Positions 22,432-34,222 of a DNA stretch of 64,000 bases are shown one piece after another. The translations under genes and the position numbers were made by a program. Position 1 is the stretch's first letter, and the number at the start of each line of letters is the position of its first letter. The stretch is from Tricholoma matsutake. Taxonomy: Eukaryota; Basidiomycota; Agaricomycetes; Agaricales; Tricholomataceae. The stretch lies in NCBI GenBank assembly GCA_026075535.2, contig AP026543.1, forward strand, positions 2,542,001 to 2,606,000, in the 5' to 3' direction. The notes beneath the pieces are model-generated. The model searched no databases. It had not been told where the DNA came from and saw only the letters and a list, made by a program, of their open reading frames with translations.

Positions 22432-23540
22432 GGTAAGTTTTTCTTGTTTCATTGCATTTTTCTTTAGTAACTATTGTTTCAATTACATTTTAGGTTCTAG
22501 TTGTTTTGTGACAACGGTCACCAATGGCCCAGACTAAGATGAACAACAACAACAACAATGTGATGGCAACAGCAATGGGGCAAGAACGACACATGAAGAA
22601 CTGGTGCAGGTGATGGCGACAATGGCATACAAAGAAGAAAACAAGAAAAACAGCCCAAGAGACATCGACGATGCCTCTTGGGCCATAAGTAAGTTTTGTT
22701 TCTTTTTTTCTCACATTTTGTTGCTACTACATTTTTCAGGTACTAATTCGATGACGACAGCTATGACCAGCACCAAGGGCAAATGACAGCAATGACGACC
22801 CGGCACCCACCACCACCGCTGCACAACAGAGAGTACAACAACAACAACAACAACAAGGACAATGGGGATCACCACAAGATGACGATGTGGGCACGGCATC
22901 AACAGGGATGGGGATGACAGGGATGGGGATGATGCCACAATACAAACTGTGGCAAGCAGTGGACAACAAGGTGGACAACAAGGAAGGGAACTAAGGTGGA
23001 AAGCACAGGTGCTGAAGACAGCACCATACGACAAGGGAGGAACACAAAAAGGGCCCAAGGGACATCAACGACGTCTCTTGGGCCATAGGTATTTTTTTTT
23101 CTTGTCTCATTTCATTTCTTATTACTAACAAAAATTTTAGGTCTGCCCAGACCACAAAATGAACAAGGAGACCCAGCGGCATAGCAACAAGGGGAATGCC
23201 TGGGACAGGGACAACCCGGATGATGGCGAGGACACCAGGGAAGAGGACAACAACGAGGAAGAGAATGGCAACAACGAAGCAGACGGCAACGATGAGAACA
23301 ATGACAATGAAGGCCCAGCAAACTGGGATGACGAGGACAGGATGACAGGCATGGCCCAGCACCCACCACCGTCACTGTGACCATGAAACGACAGTGGGGA
23401 CAAAGATGAGGCTGGACCACAGGACGATCAGGACAGCAGCAGCGGAAGATGGCGAGGGGAGGAGGGCCATGTATGCTCTTTGCTGGGCGAATGTCCACGA
23501 GTTGATGCTCGCACATGTAGGATGTATGGGTCAAGGCTTA
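22432..23540 (+). repeat. Intron-bearing low-complexity repeat, copy 1
   Basis: Three intron-like modules at about 22432-22493, 22689-22738 and 23089-23140 have GT...TTTTAG/TTTCAG boundaries and T-rich bodies. They separate low-complexity CAA/GAT-rich blocks. Each block ends with a ttgggccata motif directly before the GT. A homologous arrangement is at 58500-59400 on the other strand. Every sense frame has stops, so protein coding is not established. Antisense open frames are long but hydrophobic low-complexity and were not called. Confidence 0.5.
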
Positions 23541-23922
23541 TAGACTTCTACTATGTAGTGATGTGGATGCTCAACAGGATCCCCCCGCTGCAGGGAAATT
23601 GAAATATATGTTTTTTTCCCCCTGGAAGCCACAAAATAACAAAATGTGTGGAAGTATCTGAAGGTTGACACCTGCCACATATCTAATATATATTCCGGGC
23701 AGTGAAAATAATATCAGGAAACATTGGAAAGTGGAAGACATATCTGACAGGAATCAAACATATGAATGGAATACATCACGAAGCGAAGACATCTGTAAAT
23801 ATTGTGGGCCTGTCAAACCTGACTCCTGAGAATTGGTACATAGAATAGAAGGCCCATCAATCAAGCATCAATCATATAAGAAGCACATCCTCAGAGGCTC
23901 GAATACAGATCTAAATGCAAGA
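23541..23922. other. Unassigned region
   Basis: AT-rich sequence without recognised motif. Confidence 0.4.
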
Positions 23923-23927
23923 TAACA

Positions 23928-24139
23928 TGTTGGATTATATAATCTGTCACTGCTTAATCAGTGCTTAACAGATCATAGTTTGCACACACACACAAGTGAT
24001 GTAATAGTTGTAGCAATCCGTGTCTGGTTATATGGTATCCTTGTTCTGTTGAACCCTATAAGACCTGATAGCTCAGTTGGTCAGAGCATCTGGTATATGT
24101 CCAGGAGGGCCCCAGTCTGGTCATCTTTTCTGTTTAACA
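23928..24139 (+). repeat. TRIM 5' LTR
   Basis: 212 bp. It holds the A box TAGCTCAGTTGG (24069-24080) but lacks 12 bases that include the B box, relative to the 3' LTR. Confidence 0.9.
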
Positions 24140-24352
24140 GGTTATGGGCCCTGGCACTTTGTCAGCTAGATTACCTAAGCAGATTTAGATGTGCCAGATT
24201 AAGGGGGTGTGTTGGATTATATAATCTGTCACTGCTTAATCAGTGTTTAACAGATCATCGTTTGCACACACACACAAGTGATGTGATAGTTGTAGCAATC
24301 CGTGTCTGGTTATATGGTATCCTTGTTCTGTTGAACCCTATAAGACCTGATA

Positions 24353-25669
24353 CCCAGTCAAAAGTACGCACCTGGATATCCCTCTAAATTCCGCCAAAAC
24401 CCTTCACATCCCTTTCGATCCCTTTCGATCCCTAACTGGGTGAGCAAAAACTTTACCTAATCAAATGTTTTCATCATCGGCCAGCACATTCAAGATTTTT
24501 TTTGAGTTCAAGACCACCAAATGCCATTGGGTAACTTGGGTTGGCATGATGTCTTCAAACTGTTCTCCATCCTCCCATTTTCCAGTGGAGTTTGATGATA
24601 TTTATTTACTAATTTAGGCACTTGAAGTTGTCACCTCATGTGATCCCCTCCTTCCCCCGACTTTCTCTACTACCACCATCACTAACCCCTTGCACTTATG
24701 TCCATCTCACTCAATGTACTCCCCACTCATCTTTGCTTCCCTGATTTGCTCACGAAATCAATCACCTGAAGGAATGGAGAAAGATCAATGCATTCTCTCA
24801 GGTGCGTGGTGTTCCTATGTGACTATATGCGTGCCACTGACATAAAAATGACTTTCAACATGCCTTTTTTGTGAACTAGGGGCATAATTGGACCACAAGT
24901 TGTTCCCTAACCCAAACAATTATGTGTGAAGAAACAACCGAATCGGTGACAATACAACTACTGGTATGTAGCTAGGATTCCTATTTCTGTTTTGGCCATT
25001 GAGATGTGTTTCTCTTCTCTCTAGTATGGTGGTTGAGTCGCGGATGCAGTGGAATAACAAGATGATCTTGGCAGCAGTCGAACGACGCTCGAGCAGATGT
25101 GGTACGTGCTGTCCCTTGCGCGCCGATTCTGTGACTAATCCTGCTTCTCCAACTTGCAGAACTGGGAACGAATACACATGCAACATGGTCAATGCAGGTC
25201 AGATCCATTTCAACTCTGAATTTCTTTTGTTTCATACTTATCTCTTTCAATATGGGCTTCAAGCAAGGGTTCGAGAGTGGAAAAGGCTCGATAAGGGGGA
25301 AGGAAAGGGTGGGCAGGGTACTGGCAGGGGTTGGGCGGCATTGGCAAAGATAGAGGAGCATCGGAGCATAGATTATTTTCATAGGGAAATGTAGGTATTT
25401 AGAGGAATACAAAAGTTTTTTGCGGTATTGCAAGGGATGGGAAGGGAACTAAACACCATGCTATACCTCTGAAACCCACAAAATCCCCCCGAATCCCTGT
25501 CCATTCTGTGTTCCACAGAAAGGTATGGCAAGGGTTCTCAAGGGCTTTTCGGGGATTTGCCAGGGATTAAAATCCCCTATTGTGACAAAATACCTCGACT
25601 ACCCCTCTGTATACCTGAGAATCCCTCAAGGGATTTTCAGGTATTCTCCCTTACGGATTTTTCACTGGG
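24353..25669. mobile_element. Non-autonomous hAT-like element in the TRIM LTR
   Basis: Ends CCCAGTCAAAA...TTTTTCACTGGG, flanked by CCTGATA (24346-24352 and 25670-25676). The duplication is 7 bp perfect, 8 bp with one mismatch. Length is 1.3 kb. No transposase motif was found. The outer 100-200 bp are rich in ggatt/aatcc words typical of subterminal repeats. Confidence 0.75.
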
Positions 25670-25741
25670 CCTGATAGCTCAGTTGGTCAGAGCATCTGGT
25701 ATATGTCCAGGAGGGCCTTGGTTCAATCCCCAGTCTGGTCA
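25669..25741 (+). other. tRNA-like sequence in the TRIM LTR
   Basis: A box TAGCTCAGTTGG (25675-25686) and B box GGTTCAATCCC (25720-25730) have normal spacing. D-arm (gctc/gagc), anticodon-stem-like (tctgg/ccagg), T-arm and acceptor pairings can be drawn with a few mismatches. The anticodon loop lacks the normal U33, so it is unlikely to be a working tRNA. It is tRNA-derived. Confidence 0.7.
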
Positions 25742-25774
25742 TCTTTTCTGTTTAACATAACAATCTATAATTAG

Positions 25775-25963
25775 CCAGAGGACGGGCAAGTCACTGATGG
25801 GCCAATGATCAGCAGCCTGCTGGTCATCATGGGAGACATCCAGTAGGGCATGGAATGGAACGGTAACTACAGTTGTTTTGATATGTCAATCTGTCCTCTA
25901 ATTGACAGTTGTACATGTATCAGCTATAAACAGTAACTACAGGTGTTTATATATCATCCTGCC
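25775..25963. repeat. End (type B) of the DNA transposon family, copy 1
   Basis: The stretch cggtaactacagttgttttgatatgtcaa to catcctgcc is the inverted counterpart of 39548-39720. Flank words CAAAGTG occur beside both this end (25974) and the type A end (19877), but the duplication cannot be aligned exactly. Confidence 0.6.
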
Positions 25964-26633
25964 AGCATCTGGTGCAAAGTGAGCATTAGCAAATCTACTC
26001 CACTCAGTCTGTGTATAATGGACTGAGGTGTCTATGTCTATCTGGTTGAATATATATATACCATGAGTATGACAATGGAAAAGATGATAAAGAGACTATT
26101 AGAAAGGAATACGGACAAGGGGAAATACGCATCATTTTGTGTGCTATAATTAGCATGCCGCATCAAGGGGCGTATTCACGGTGTAGATCTCAACACCGAG
26201 AAACCAAACAGGACCAAACTGCAAGTTTTGGCAGTGAAAAAAATAAGGTTTGAGATGAAGCACGTGATAATGGTCGATTATACATCGCATTTTTCTCATT
26301 TCCTCTCGGCGTCTGGGTTGGAGTCTGGTTGCAACGGACACATTTTGATTTCGAAATCCAATCGAAACGGGTGTTCAAACCGGCCATCAACGGCCGTTGC
26401 GCCTCCTAATAACAGATGCTGCCGAAAACCAAATAAAATCTCAAATCAGCTCGAAACAAGCCTTAAATCGCCGCTGTGAATGACCCTATTCTATGGTCCG
26501 CAAATTACTCCTTGCCAGAGGTGTCAGTTTCTAAATTGAATTCCCATCGCCCGGGGCTTGAGATATTTCCGAGTCATTTACATATGTAACTTCCCCGGCC
26601 TCAGGCTGATCTCGTTTCCCTGAACCTAATAAC
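25964..26633. other. P450 1 upstream region with LTR-like hairpin
   Basis: A hairpin CACTCAGTC/GACTGAGGTG with an 11-nt loop lies at 26001-26030. It is followed by a tatatatatac tract (26050-26061), as in the 62.8-kb copy. From about 26180 the sequence becomes CpG-rich and non-repetitive, and likely contains the P450 promoter. No TATA box stands out. Confidence 0.5.
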
Positions 26634-29267
26634 ATGCTGCTCCCCCTCATCCAATGTATCGTCGCATACGCTTTTACTAGGGCATGCTGGCGAATGCTGC
26701 GTCACCTGGTGGTTAAGGCTGATCTTGATAACGTCCCAGGCCCAGCTTCGCATTCAATTCTGAAGGGTGTGCGTTTTGCTTTGCGACTCTCCCTCCAAGG
26801 CTAACCCTGTCTACAGGAAACTTTTCCAAACTATTCAATATCAATGCATGGGACTTCCATAAGGGCCTCAGCCAACAATGTGGGTTGCTCATGCTTCTTG
26901 ATATGTTGCGAAAGCTTATTCATTTTTTGCTCAGACGGCGGCGTGGTTCGAATCAAGGCCATCCTCGGTGTATTGACATATTCAAATGATGAAGGGATAC
27001 ACGACTGATTTTTCGTTAGGCCAAGCTGCTCTATGTCTCTGATCCGAAGGCCTTATATCATATCGTAGTCCAGGTAAGTGGTATAACAGACTTCATCTGC
27101 TTGAAGTTTCTAATACCAGATGGAGGATCAAAATGTATTCCAGCACACCTCCTCGTTCATCACGTAGGATATACTTCTGTTCCTCACGAATGTTTCTGAC
27201 CAAGATTGCATTCAGCTCTCAGCAGATCTTGTTCGGCAAAAGCCTGTTGGCTACAATAGGTTTGCCACCTAACATTGTATCATCTGTTTTTGGGAGTTAT
27301 TTATACATTCAACGAAGGCGATGAACATCGCAAGCAGCGAAAACGGCTCAATCCTGTCTTTTCTATCGCACACATGCGTCAGATGAGTAAGAATATTTAA
27401 TTTTTGAAGGAGACTTGTCATCCTCACTCACCTAACAGTTCCTATCTTTTATGAAGTGACATACAAGGTCTGTTTCATTATGCATAACATAGAAGACACC
27501 TCAATGGCCTTTTCTTAGATGGGTAATACACTGGGATCAAAAGTAGCAGCTGGTACCCAAGAAGTCGTTGCCACATGATGTCTTTAGAGTAATTCTGTTC
27601 ACTAATCTGAGGACAGATCGACGTCATGCACTGGATTACGCGAACAGCTCTCGAACTGATCGCACAAAGTGGACTTGGATATTCCATAGACTCATTAACT
27701 GACGATTTAGACACCCACCCCTACAGCACTGCCGTAAAGCAGCTGGTGTACGTACCTCTTCCATGCCATTGATGTTCTGATATGAACATGTCTTGTATAT
27801 TCTAGGCCTGTGATGTTCAAGATGATATTTTTCCGCAGTTTTCTTAGTACCACCCTCTTGAAGCTCGGCCCACCGAGATTCAGGAGGTTTCTGGTCGACC
27901 TGCTGCCGTTTGAGAATGTCCGGCGGTTGCGCGATATCGTTAATGTTATGGATAATACATCCATAGAGATCTTCGAAGCGAAGAGGCGCGCACTAAAGGA
28001 AGGGGATGAAGCAATAGCGAAGCAAACCGGCCGAGGAAAAGACATCATAAGCGTTCTCAGTATGTGCACCCAGACGTCTTGCTACTCACTTTTTATTTCC
28101 TAATCTGGTCAGTGAAAGCAAACTTGGAAGCATCGAAGGGAGACAAATTGTCTGACTCTGAAGTATTGGCACAGGTAGCTCGCATCTCGGACATACATTT
28201 GTTTTCCTGACGCTCCCTTGACCCTCCTTAGATGTCGTGTGTAGCTTCAATTGTCGGCTGGGAGGCACATGCCAAGTTCACACTTTTTCACTAGGTCTCT
28301 AATTTTCGCCGCAATGGATACTACCTCTAATGCGCTTTCACGCACGCTGGGTCTTCTGGCCACCCACCCTGAGATCCAGGACAAGCTACGGCAGGAGATA
28401 CTGGACGCGCATGAGAAGAATGGGGGACAGGATTTCTCGTACGACGAATTGGTTTCGCTTCCGTTACTAGACGCAGTGTGCCGAGAAACGTTACGCCTGT
28501 TAGTGGGTTGCATTTGTTCGCTGTTTTCTTCTCTGATGTCTATTGCTCCTGGTCACTAGGTACCCACCTATTTCGCTAGTTCTTCGCACGTACGCTTAGA
28601 TTGGAACATTCATGCCACAAAGATTGACTCAGGACTGCAATTTTAGGCCTCGAAAAGATGCTGTCCTTCCGCTCTTTACTCCGATCACAGGCGTCGACGG
28701 GCGTCAGATGAATGAGATTCTCGTCCCGAAGGACACCAAGATTATTATATCGATCATCAACTACAATCGCGATCCTGCACTGTGGGGCCCAGACTCGTAT
28801 GAATGGAATCCTGAGCGATGGCTGGCGCCTCTTCCTGATACAATCATGGAGGCGCCTGTCCCGGGAATTTATTCGCATATGTGAGCTACCTCATCTACAT
28901 TGTCAATCTGCCAATTGACAACCGAGCTTTGAAGGATGACATTTTTAGGCGGTGGAAGGGCATGTATGTAAGTGTTAAATCAGCAATGCCTCGAAGGTTC
29001 ATTAACGTTCATCGTTCATATTTGATAGCGGATTTAAATTTTCGCAACTAGAGATGAGTGCGCAAACATTTCATTGCATCAACTAGTATGCTGTTATTGA
29101 TGAACAATATTACTAATATAGAAGTTGTCCTATCTGTCCTGTTGTCGAAATTCCGTTTTGCATTGTCGGACAAGGAGATCGTGTGGGAGATGAGCACCAT
29201 ATCTGCGCCTACCATAAAGGGGCATCCGCAAGTTCCGGCGATGCCACTGAGGGTGGTTCCTTTGTGA
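26634..29267 (+). CDS. Cytochrome P450 monooxygenase 1
   Basis: Haem-thiolate monooxygenase expected at the ER membrane; substrate unknown. The ATG at 26634 opens a hydrophobic anchor (MLLPLIQCIVAYAFTRACW) followed by the proline-rich hinge LDNVPGPAS. About 19 exons with introns of about 45-75 nt can be joined without a stop by following GT-AG sites and the paralogue. Signature motifs are the I-helix FAAMDTTSNALS, K-helix ETLR (E-x-x-R), PERW, and the haem loop FLGGGRACIG with the cysteine ligand. One exon is only 5 nt (ATGTC, 28232-28236). The C-terminus ends ...PLRVVPL with TGA at 29265-29267. The length fits the family. It is one of a tandem pair with the gene at 30681, and its CpG content is far higher than that of the flanking transposons. 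Confidence 0.9.
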
Positions 29268-30680
29268 GGACTTGGTGGGGACTGAGGCCTGAAGGCTGCG
29301 TCCATTAAGAACATTCAAGGCTATTGATTTTTGTATATACTTCCAATGTTCTATATGTTGTGCTTTATGTTACTATGTTACTATATTGATATGTACCTAC
29401 GCTACATAAGTAGCTAAGGACATACTAAAAAGTAAGCCACGATAGACCTAGATACGGGGTCCAAAAAATGTCCACCAATACTGTATGTACGACCGTGCAA
29501 TGTTGTACATGCTTTTAAGACGATACACCTGTCCCAAGTCAAGCTCGAACCCTAGACTCGTAACCACGCCCTCGTACAGGTATGAGCGAGCGTCGATACC
29601 TGCAGACGCTTACTCATGTACTAGGGTCACCGGTCTACTCGAACCCCACGCTAACTGAAACCTTCCTTTTTTGAGCGATGGGAAAATATGCTGGGGTGTG
29701 CTGGTGGCCAACGTAACAAGATCAATATTTCAACAATTGTTTGGGCATGCCTCCGTTTCGATGTTGAGAAAACATGTATGATAATGGTGCAGTATTTTGC
29801 TATACGCGTCCAGGGATAGGGAGATATATAGATATATTCGGGCGTTTATAGTGGTGTTCAGGCCGTTTACGGCCTACGTGACCACTGCCCGGATACACTC
29901 TGCATCTATACATGCTAGCCTTTTACCGCGTCCAGCCGCATTGTTGATGCCGTGTAGCATAGAAATAGTCAGCAAGAACAAGATCTGTTGTGGGAGACGG
30001 AATTACCCCAGCTGGCCACGGAAATCTCCCATAGAATACGTGCTGAGCATGAGGCCATGGGATCATGCGACATTAATACATTTTGGACTCCATGAAGAAG
30101 CTTCTGAAACCGTGAAGAACATTGCGGGATGTCAACGGGATGTACTCATGTGTTTAAACACTTCAGCATCTACGCGGAGTTTGAATCTGCAATCAAATCT
30201 GCCAACTGGATTTCTTCGCCTTCAATCGCCTGGGTCATTTTCTGTGATCTCCTCGACTCACGTTGGGTTTTTTATCACTGACCGACTACATGGTATGTGT
30301 AAACAAGCCTTTCGATAGAGGGCATATCGTTCTGCAAATAGCGGTAACCGGCATATTGTCCAACAATCTCAACACGCTTGGTTCCTTCACAGGCAAGTTT
30401 CACGGTGACATGGCATGACGTGATCACATGGCGCTAGGACCTGACGATTGGTCGGCTTGTCAAACTTTGTGTCATATATGTGCACACTGCGCAGTCTTCT
30501 TCGCCAATTCCCTCAATCCCCTATTGTCAACTCCATGCAATTTGCTTGTGAACTGTCCGCGCAATCGGGCCTCTCAGTCTTTCAATTACGCAATGTAGCA
30601 TAGGTAATCGCGTCTGAGATATCTCATTTAATCTCGAGAACCTACTCTTCCCAATTTATATTCTCTGCGTAAATCCCAAC
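29268..30680. other. Intergenic region between P450 genes
   Basis: CpG-rich, non-repetitive. An open frame of 173 codons (29797-30318) has no recognisable motif and no paralogue, so it is not called as a gene. The last few hundred bases presumably carry the P450 2 promoter. Confidence 0.5.
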
Positions 30681-33317
30681 ATGTTGCTCTTCATCGTTCA
30701 ATGCATCGCTTTATATACCGTTTCTTGGATGTGCTGGCGAACTCTCCGTCGCATAGTGGTCAAAACCGATCTTGATAACGTTCCAGGCCCAGCTTCCGAC
30801 TCGTTTCTGAAGGGTGAGTGCGACTTCGTCTGCCACTGTCGTTATATGGTTGAATTCGGTCGACAGGAAATTTTTGGAAAGTGTTCTCTGTAAATGCATG
30901 GAGCTTTCACAAGAAAATTGGGCATGAATGTACATGGCGTATTCCATGTTGTAAACGTGCATGAAGGCTTATTTATTACCCCCTCAGACGGCAGGGTGGT
31001 CCGGATTGATGCCGTCCTCGGCGTAGGAGATATCTGATGTATGGCACATGATATACGACTGAAGTTGTCCTCAGGACAAGATGCTCTACGTTTCCGACCC
31101 GAAGGCCTTGCACCATATTGTAGTCAAGGTGAGTGGTTTGTGTATAAGAAATAACTCGCCGCAAGTTTCTAACAGCAGCTGTAGGATCAAAATATCTTTC
31201 AGGAAACCGATTCGTTTCTCGCGTAAGATATACCTATATATCACGTGTTCGGCAAACATTCTAATCCTGGGAGCACCAGTTCTTCCCGCCTCCTCTTCGG
31301 CGAGGGCCTCTTGGCCACAATAGGTCTGCTTTGCATTTCGTCATTTCAATATTGGCTTATTTCATGTGGAACATGAAGGCGACCAGCATCGCAAGCAGCG
31401 GAAAATGCTCAATCCTGTCTTTTCCATCGCACACATGCGTGATATGAGTGAAGATCTTTATCCCTCCCCAAAGAATTTTTTTCATCGCCATCTTTAGTTC
31501 CCATATTTTATCAAGTAACGCACAAGGTTTGTCCCCTCTATATGTCACGGAAGATGCTCCACTTACATTCACCGAGATGGGTAACGCTCTCGCATCGAAA
31601 TTAGCATCTGGTCCCCAAGAAGTGATTAATTTATGAGTTTCAAATTCCGTCCACTAACACGAAGGCAGATCGACATCATGCATTGGTTCACGCGGACAGC
31701 TCTCGAATTGATCAGCCAAAGCGGGCTTGGACATTCCTTTGATTCATTGGCTGGGGGTTCAGACGTTCACCCTTACAGCACCGCTGCCAAGCAACTGATG
31801 TATGTTCGCACCGCGTTCGTGACATGGTAACCATGCTACATCGTCGTATTATTCAGGCCCGTGGCGTTTAAGATGTTCGTGCTGCGCAACTATCTCCTCC
31901 CCACTCTCGTGAAGCTCGGACCTCCTGGATTCCGGAGGTTCATGGTCAATCTCTTGCCCATTAAAAATGTCCGCCGACTTCGAGATATAATCAATGTCCT
32001 TCACAATACATCCGTCGAGATCCTCGAGGCAAGGAGGCGCGCGTTATTAGAAGGTGATGAAGCAGTGGTGAGCCAAATCGGGAGAAAAGACATCACAAGT
32101 ATTCTCAGTATGTGTTCGGACACACTTCCGTTGAACTCTGAATCAACTGCCCTACGTTTCATCAGTGAAAGCGAATATGGAAGCGTCAGACCAAGACAAG
32201 TTGTCTGAGTCGGAAGTACTGGGACAAGTAATTTCGCATTCCTGAAATAAGCTTCATACTCTCAACTTTGCCCAACAGATGTCGTGGGTATCCTTTAGTG
32301 TTTATCATGAATCCTTTGCCATGAAATTTACATTTTCCGAACTAGATCTTTAATTTTCGCAGCAATGGACACTACTTCAAATGCACTTTCACGTGCCTCG
32401 AGTCTTCTAGCCTCCCATCCAGAAGTCCAGGAGAGACTACGACAGGAGATATTGGACGCTCTTGAGAAGAATGGGGGGCAAGATTTCTCGTATGATGAAT
32501 TGGATTCGCTTCCTCTACTAGACGCCGTCTGCCGAGAGACATTACGCCTGTAAGTTCACTGACTGTTCAGATAATATTTTCGGCTGACTCTATTACCCAT
32601 ATTCCAAAAGTCACTCTCCGGTCTCGACGTTACTCCGTACGTACGTAGACCATGAAACGGTGCCCCTGATCATGATATTGACTCAGCGAGGCCGCAATTT
32701 CAGGGCCCGAAAGGAAGCAGTTCTGCCGCTTTTTACTCCGATTACGGGGGTCGACGGGCGCGAAATGCATGAGATTGTCGTGCCGAAGGATACCTCCATC
32801 ATCATTTCGATCATTAACTGCAATTGTGATCCTTTGCTGTGGGGCCAAGACTCATACGAATGGAAGCCCGAACGGTGGTTGTCGCCTCTTCCTGAGGCAG
32901 TAATGGAGGCGCCTGTCCCTGGAATTTATTCGCATCTGTGAGTCTTCTTGTGCTGTCTTTTATCAAGCAGCCAGTTGACCACTGAGGTCGGAAGGATGAC
33001 GTTCTTAGGCGGTGGACGGGCATGCATGTACGTACAATGTAGGAGAGCTCGCATCATCAATTGTTAATCTATCAATAGCGGGTTCAAATTTTCACAACTG
33101 GAGATGAGTACGTGGTCTTACTATCCGTATATCACACTGGCGGCACAGATCACTGATGTCGAGCATAATAGAGGTGGTGTTGTCAGTCCTCCTTTCTAAA
33201 TTCCGTTTGGTTCCGTCGGAGAAGGAGATTGTGTGGGAAATGTCCAATATATCTGTGCCCACTGAGAAGGGACACCCCGGGGAATCGAAGATGCCAATTA
33301 AGATTTTTCCTTTGTGA
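30681..33317 (+). CDS. Cytochrome P450 monooxygenase 2
   Basis: Paralogue of the gene at 26634 with the same intron positions. It starts with the anchor MLLFIVQCIALYTVSWMCW and LDNVPGPAS. Recognisable exons include DKMLYVSDPKALHHIVVK, LLFGEGLLATIG, KQRKMLNPVFSIAHMRDM and TRTALELISQSGLGHSFDSL. I-helix AAMDTTSNALS, ETLR and PERW are followed by the haem loop FLGGGRACIG. The 5-nt exon ATGTC recurs at 32279-32283. Stop TGA at 33315-33317. All inspected splice sites are GT-AG and no stop falls inside the joined exons, so it is probably functional. The ER-bound monooxygenase role follows from the family; the substrate cannot be told. Confidence 0.9.
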
Positions 33318-33675
33318 GATTGGGAACTGAAGTTGGAAAGCTATACTAGTGTACAAACACTTTTTGAGCACTGCTGCGCCTCCAAGATCCCACTAGCGGG
33401 AATTACTAATACATATGTTTAAAATGATACTTAACAACCTTTTGTGCACTTTCGACCTCTAGAACTGAGAAAAAACGACACTCAGGTACCTGTTTGGTAC
33501 TAGAAGAATCTCATGGCAAATGTTACAGGACATTAGAATCGTACAACAGAGATCGGGATCAAGAGACCGTAGACGACGGTGCCAGCGAAAACAGCGAAAC
33601 CCAGGTCCCGTGAGCTGTTTACCGTGATCAAATACTCCCACGCTCTCGTGGTGTGGACCTGAGCTCAATTTGAAT
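33318..33675. other. P450 2 downstream region
   Basis: No gene seen. Unique-looking, moderately CpG-containing sequence up to the edge of the tyrosine-recombinase element. Confidence 0.5.
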
Positions 33676-33803
33676 CCAATGCTCGAGGGTACAGTGGACT
33701 GAATTCTCACGGAGTAAACAAGAATAGGCAAAACGACTCCTTCGGCGACCCTTTTGGGTCAGCCAGAAGGGTCAAATTTTATTTGGGCCTCGAGGTACAC
33801 CGA
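33676..33803 (-). repeat. Split direct repeat B2
   Basis: Starts (plus strand) ccaatgctcgagggtacag and ends cctcgaggtacac. It is near identical to B1, lacking 5 bp present in B1 (around cacggatgggagt). Confidence 0.88.
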
Positions 33804-33832
33804 GGCTAAGTAAATAGTGGTGGGAGAGGTGG

Positions 33833-34220
33833 GAGCACAAAACGATACGCTGCGTGTAAACTGAGATATCACTAGGAGGGAGAGAGAGAGAGACAGAGGT
33901 GAGCTACGTGAGAAACGAGAAGTAAGACTAGAGAGAGAAAGCCCTTACCTAGGAGGGAGAGAGAGAGTAACAGAGACGACCTGAAACAGGCGATGTCTCT
34001 GAATCTCCCCCCTTCCTAGGAATAGGGGTTTTGGCACATGACGTGTGCGTGAAAAGAGTCCAGCGGGACTCGCGACGCACGCGGTGCAGTAGTTCAGCGT
34101 GAACATCTTATCACACGCGGTGTAGAAAAGACAAAGGACATGCACGCGGTGCATGCACCGTAGCGACGGCGGGTCCAGAACCTCTCGCCATTGGACTTGC
34201 GTAAACTTGCTTTAAACTCG
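33833..34220 (-). repeat. Split direct repeat A2
   Basis: 388 bp, gagcacaaaacgatacgc to gctttaaactcg on the plus strand. It is CpG-rich compared with A1. It contains GA-rich tracts (gagagagagagag). Confidence 0.9.
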
Positions 34221-34222
34221 AC

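Larger units (their letters stand above)
23928..25757 (+). mobile_element. TRIM retrotransposon with tRNA-like sequence in its LTRs
   Basis: Two LTRs, TGTTGGATTATATAATC to TGTTTAACA, are separated by only 70 bp. The internal piece begins with the copia half-tRNA PBS (GGTTATGGGCCC, 24140-24151) and ends with the purine tract aagggggtg (24201-24209). A perfect 5-bp duplication TAACA lies at 23923-23927 and 25758-25762. There is no coding region, so copia enzymes would have to act in trans. The LTRs include an RNA polymerase III-type A box, and one retains a B box. A hAT-like element (24353-25669) sits in the 3' LTR. Confidence 0.9.
24210..25757 (+). repeat. TRIM 3' LTR, split by a DNA element
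   Basis: LTR parts 24210-24352 and 25670-25757 join precisely after removing 24353-25669 and one copy of the CCTGATA duplication. This copy has the full tRNA-like segment. Confidence 0.88.

Noticed and set aside
22711..23534. Long minus-strand open frames of Val/Cys/Pro/Ser-rich composition
   Set aside because: They are the antisense of CAA/GAT-rich low-complexity blocks and change frame between copies. They do not behave like a protein family.
25669..25741. Functional tRNA gene
   Set aside because: A and B boxes are present, but the anticodon loop lacks the usual U33, some stem pairs fail, and the sequence is part of a duplicated LTR.
29797..30318. Single-exon gene between the P450s
   Set aside because: 173 open codons, but no motif, no homologue recognised and no paralogue upstream of the other P450. 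Chance opening in a CpG-rich region is plausible.
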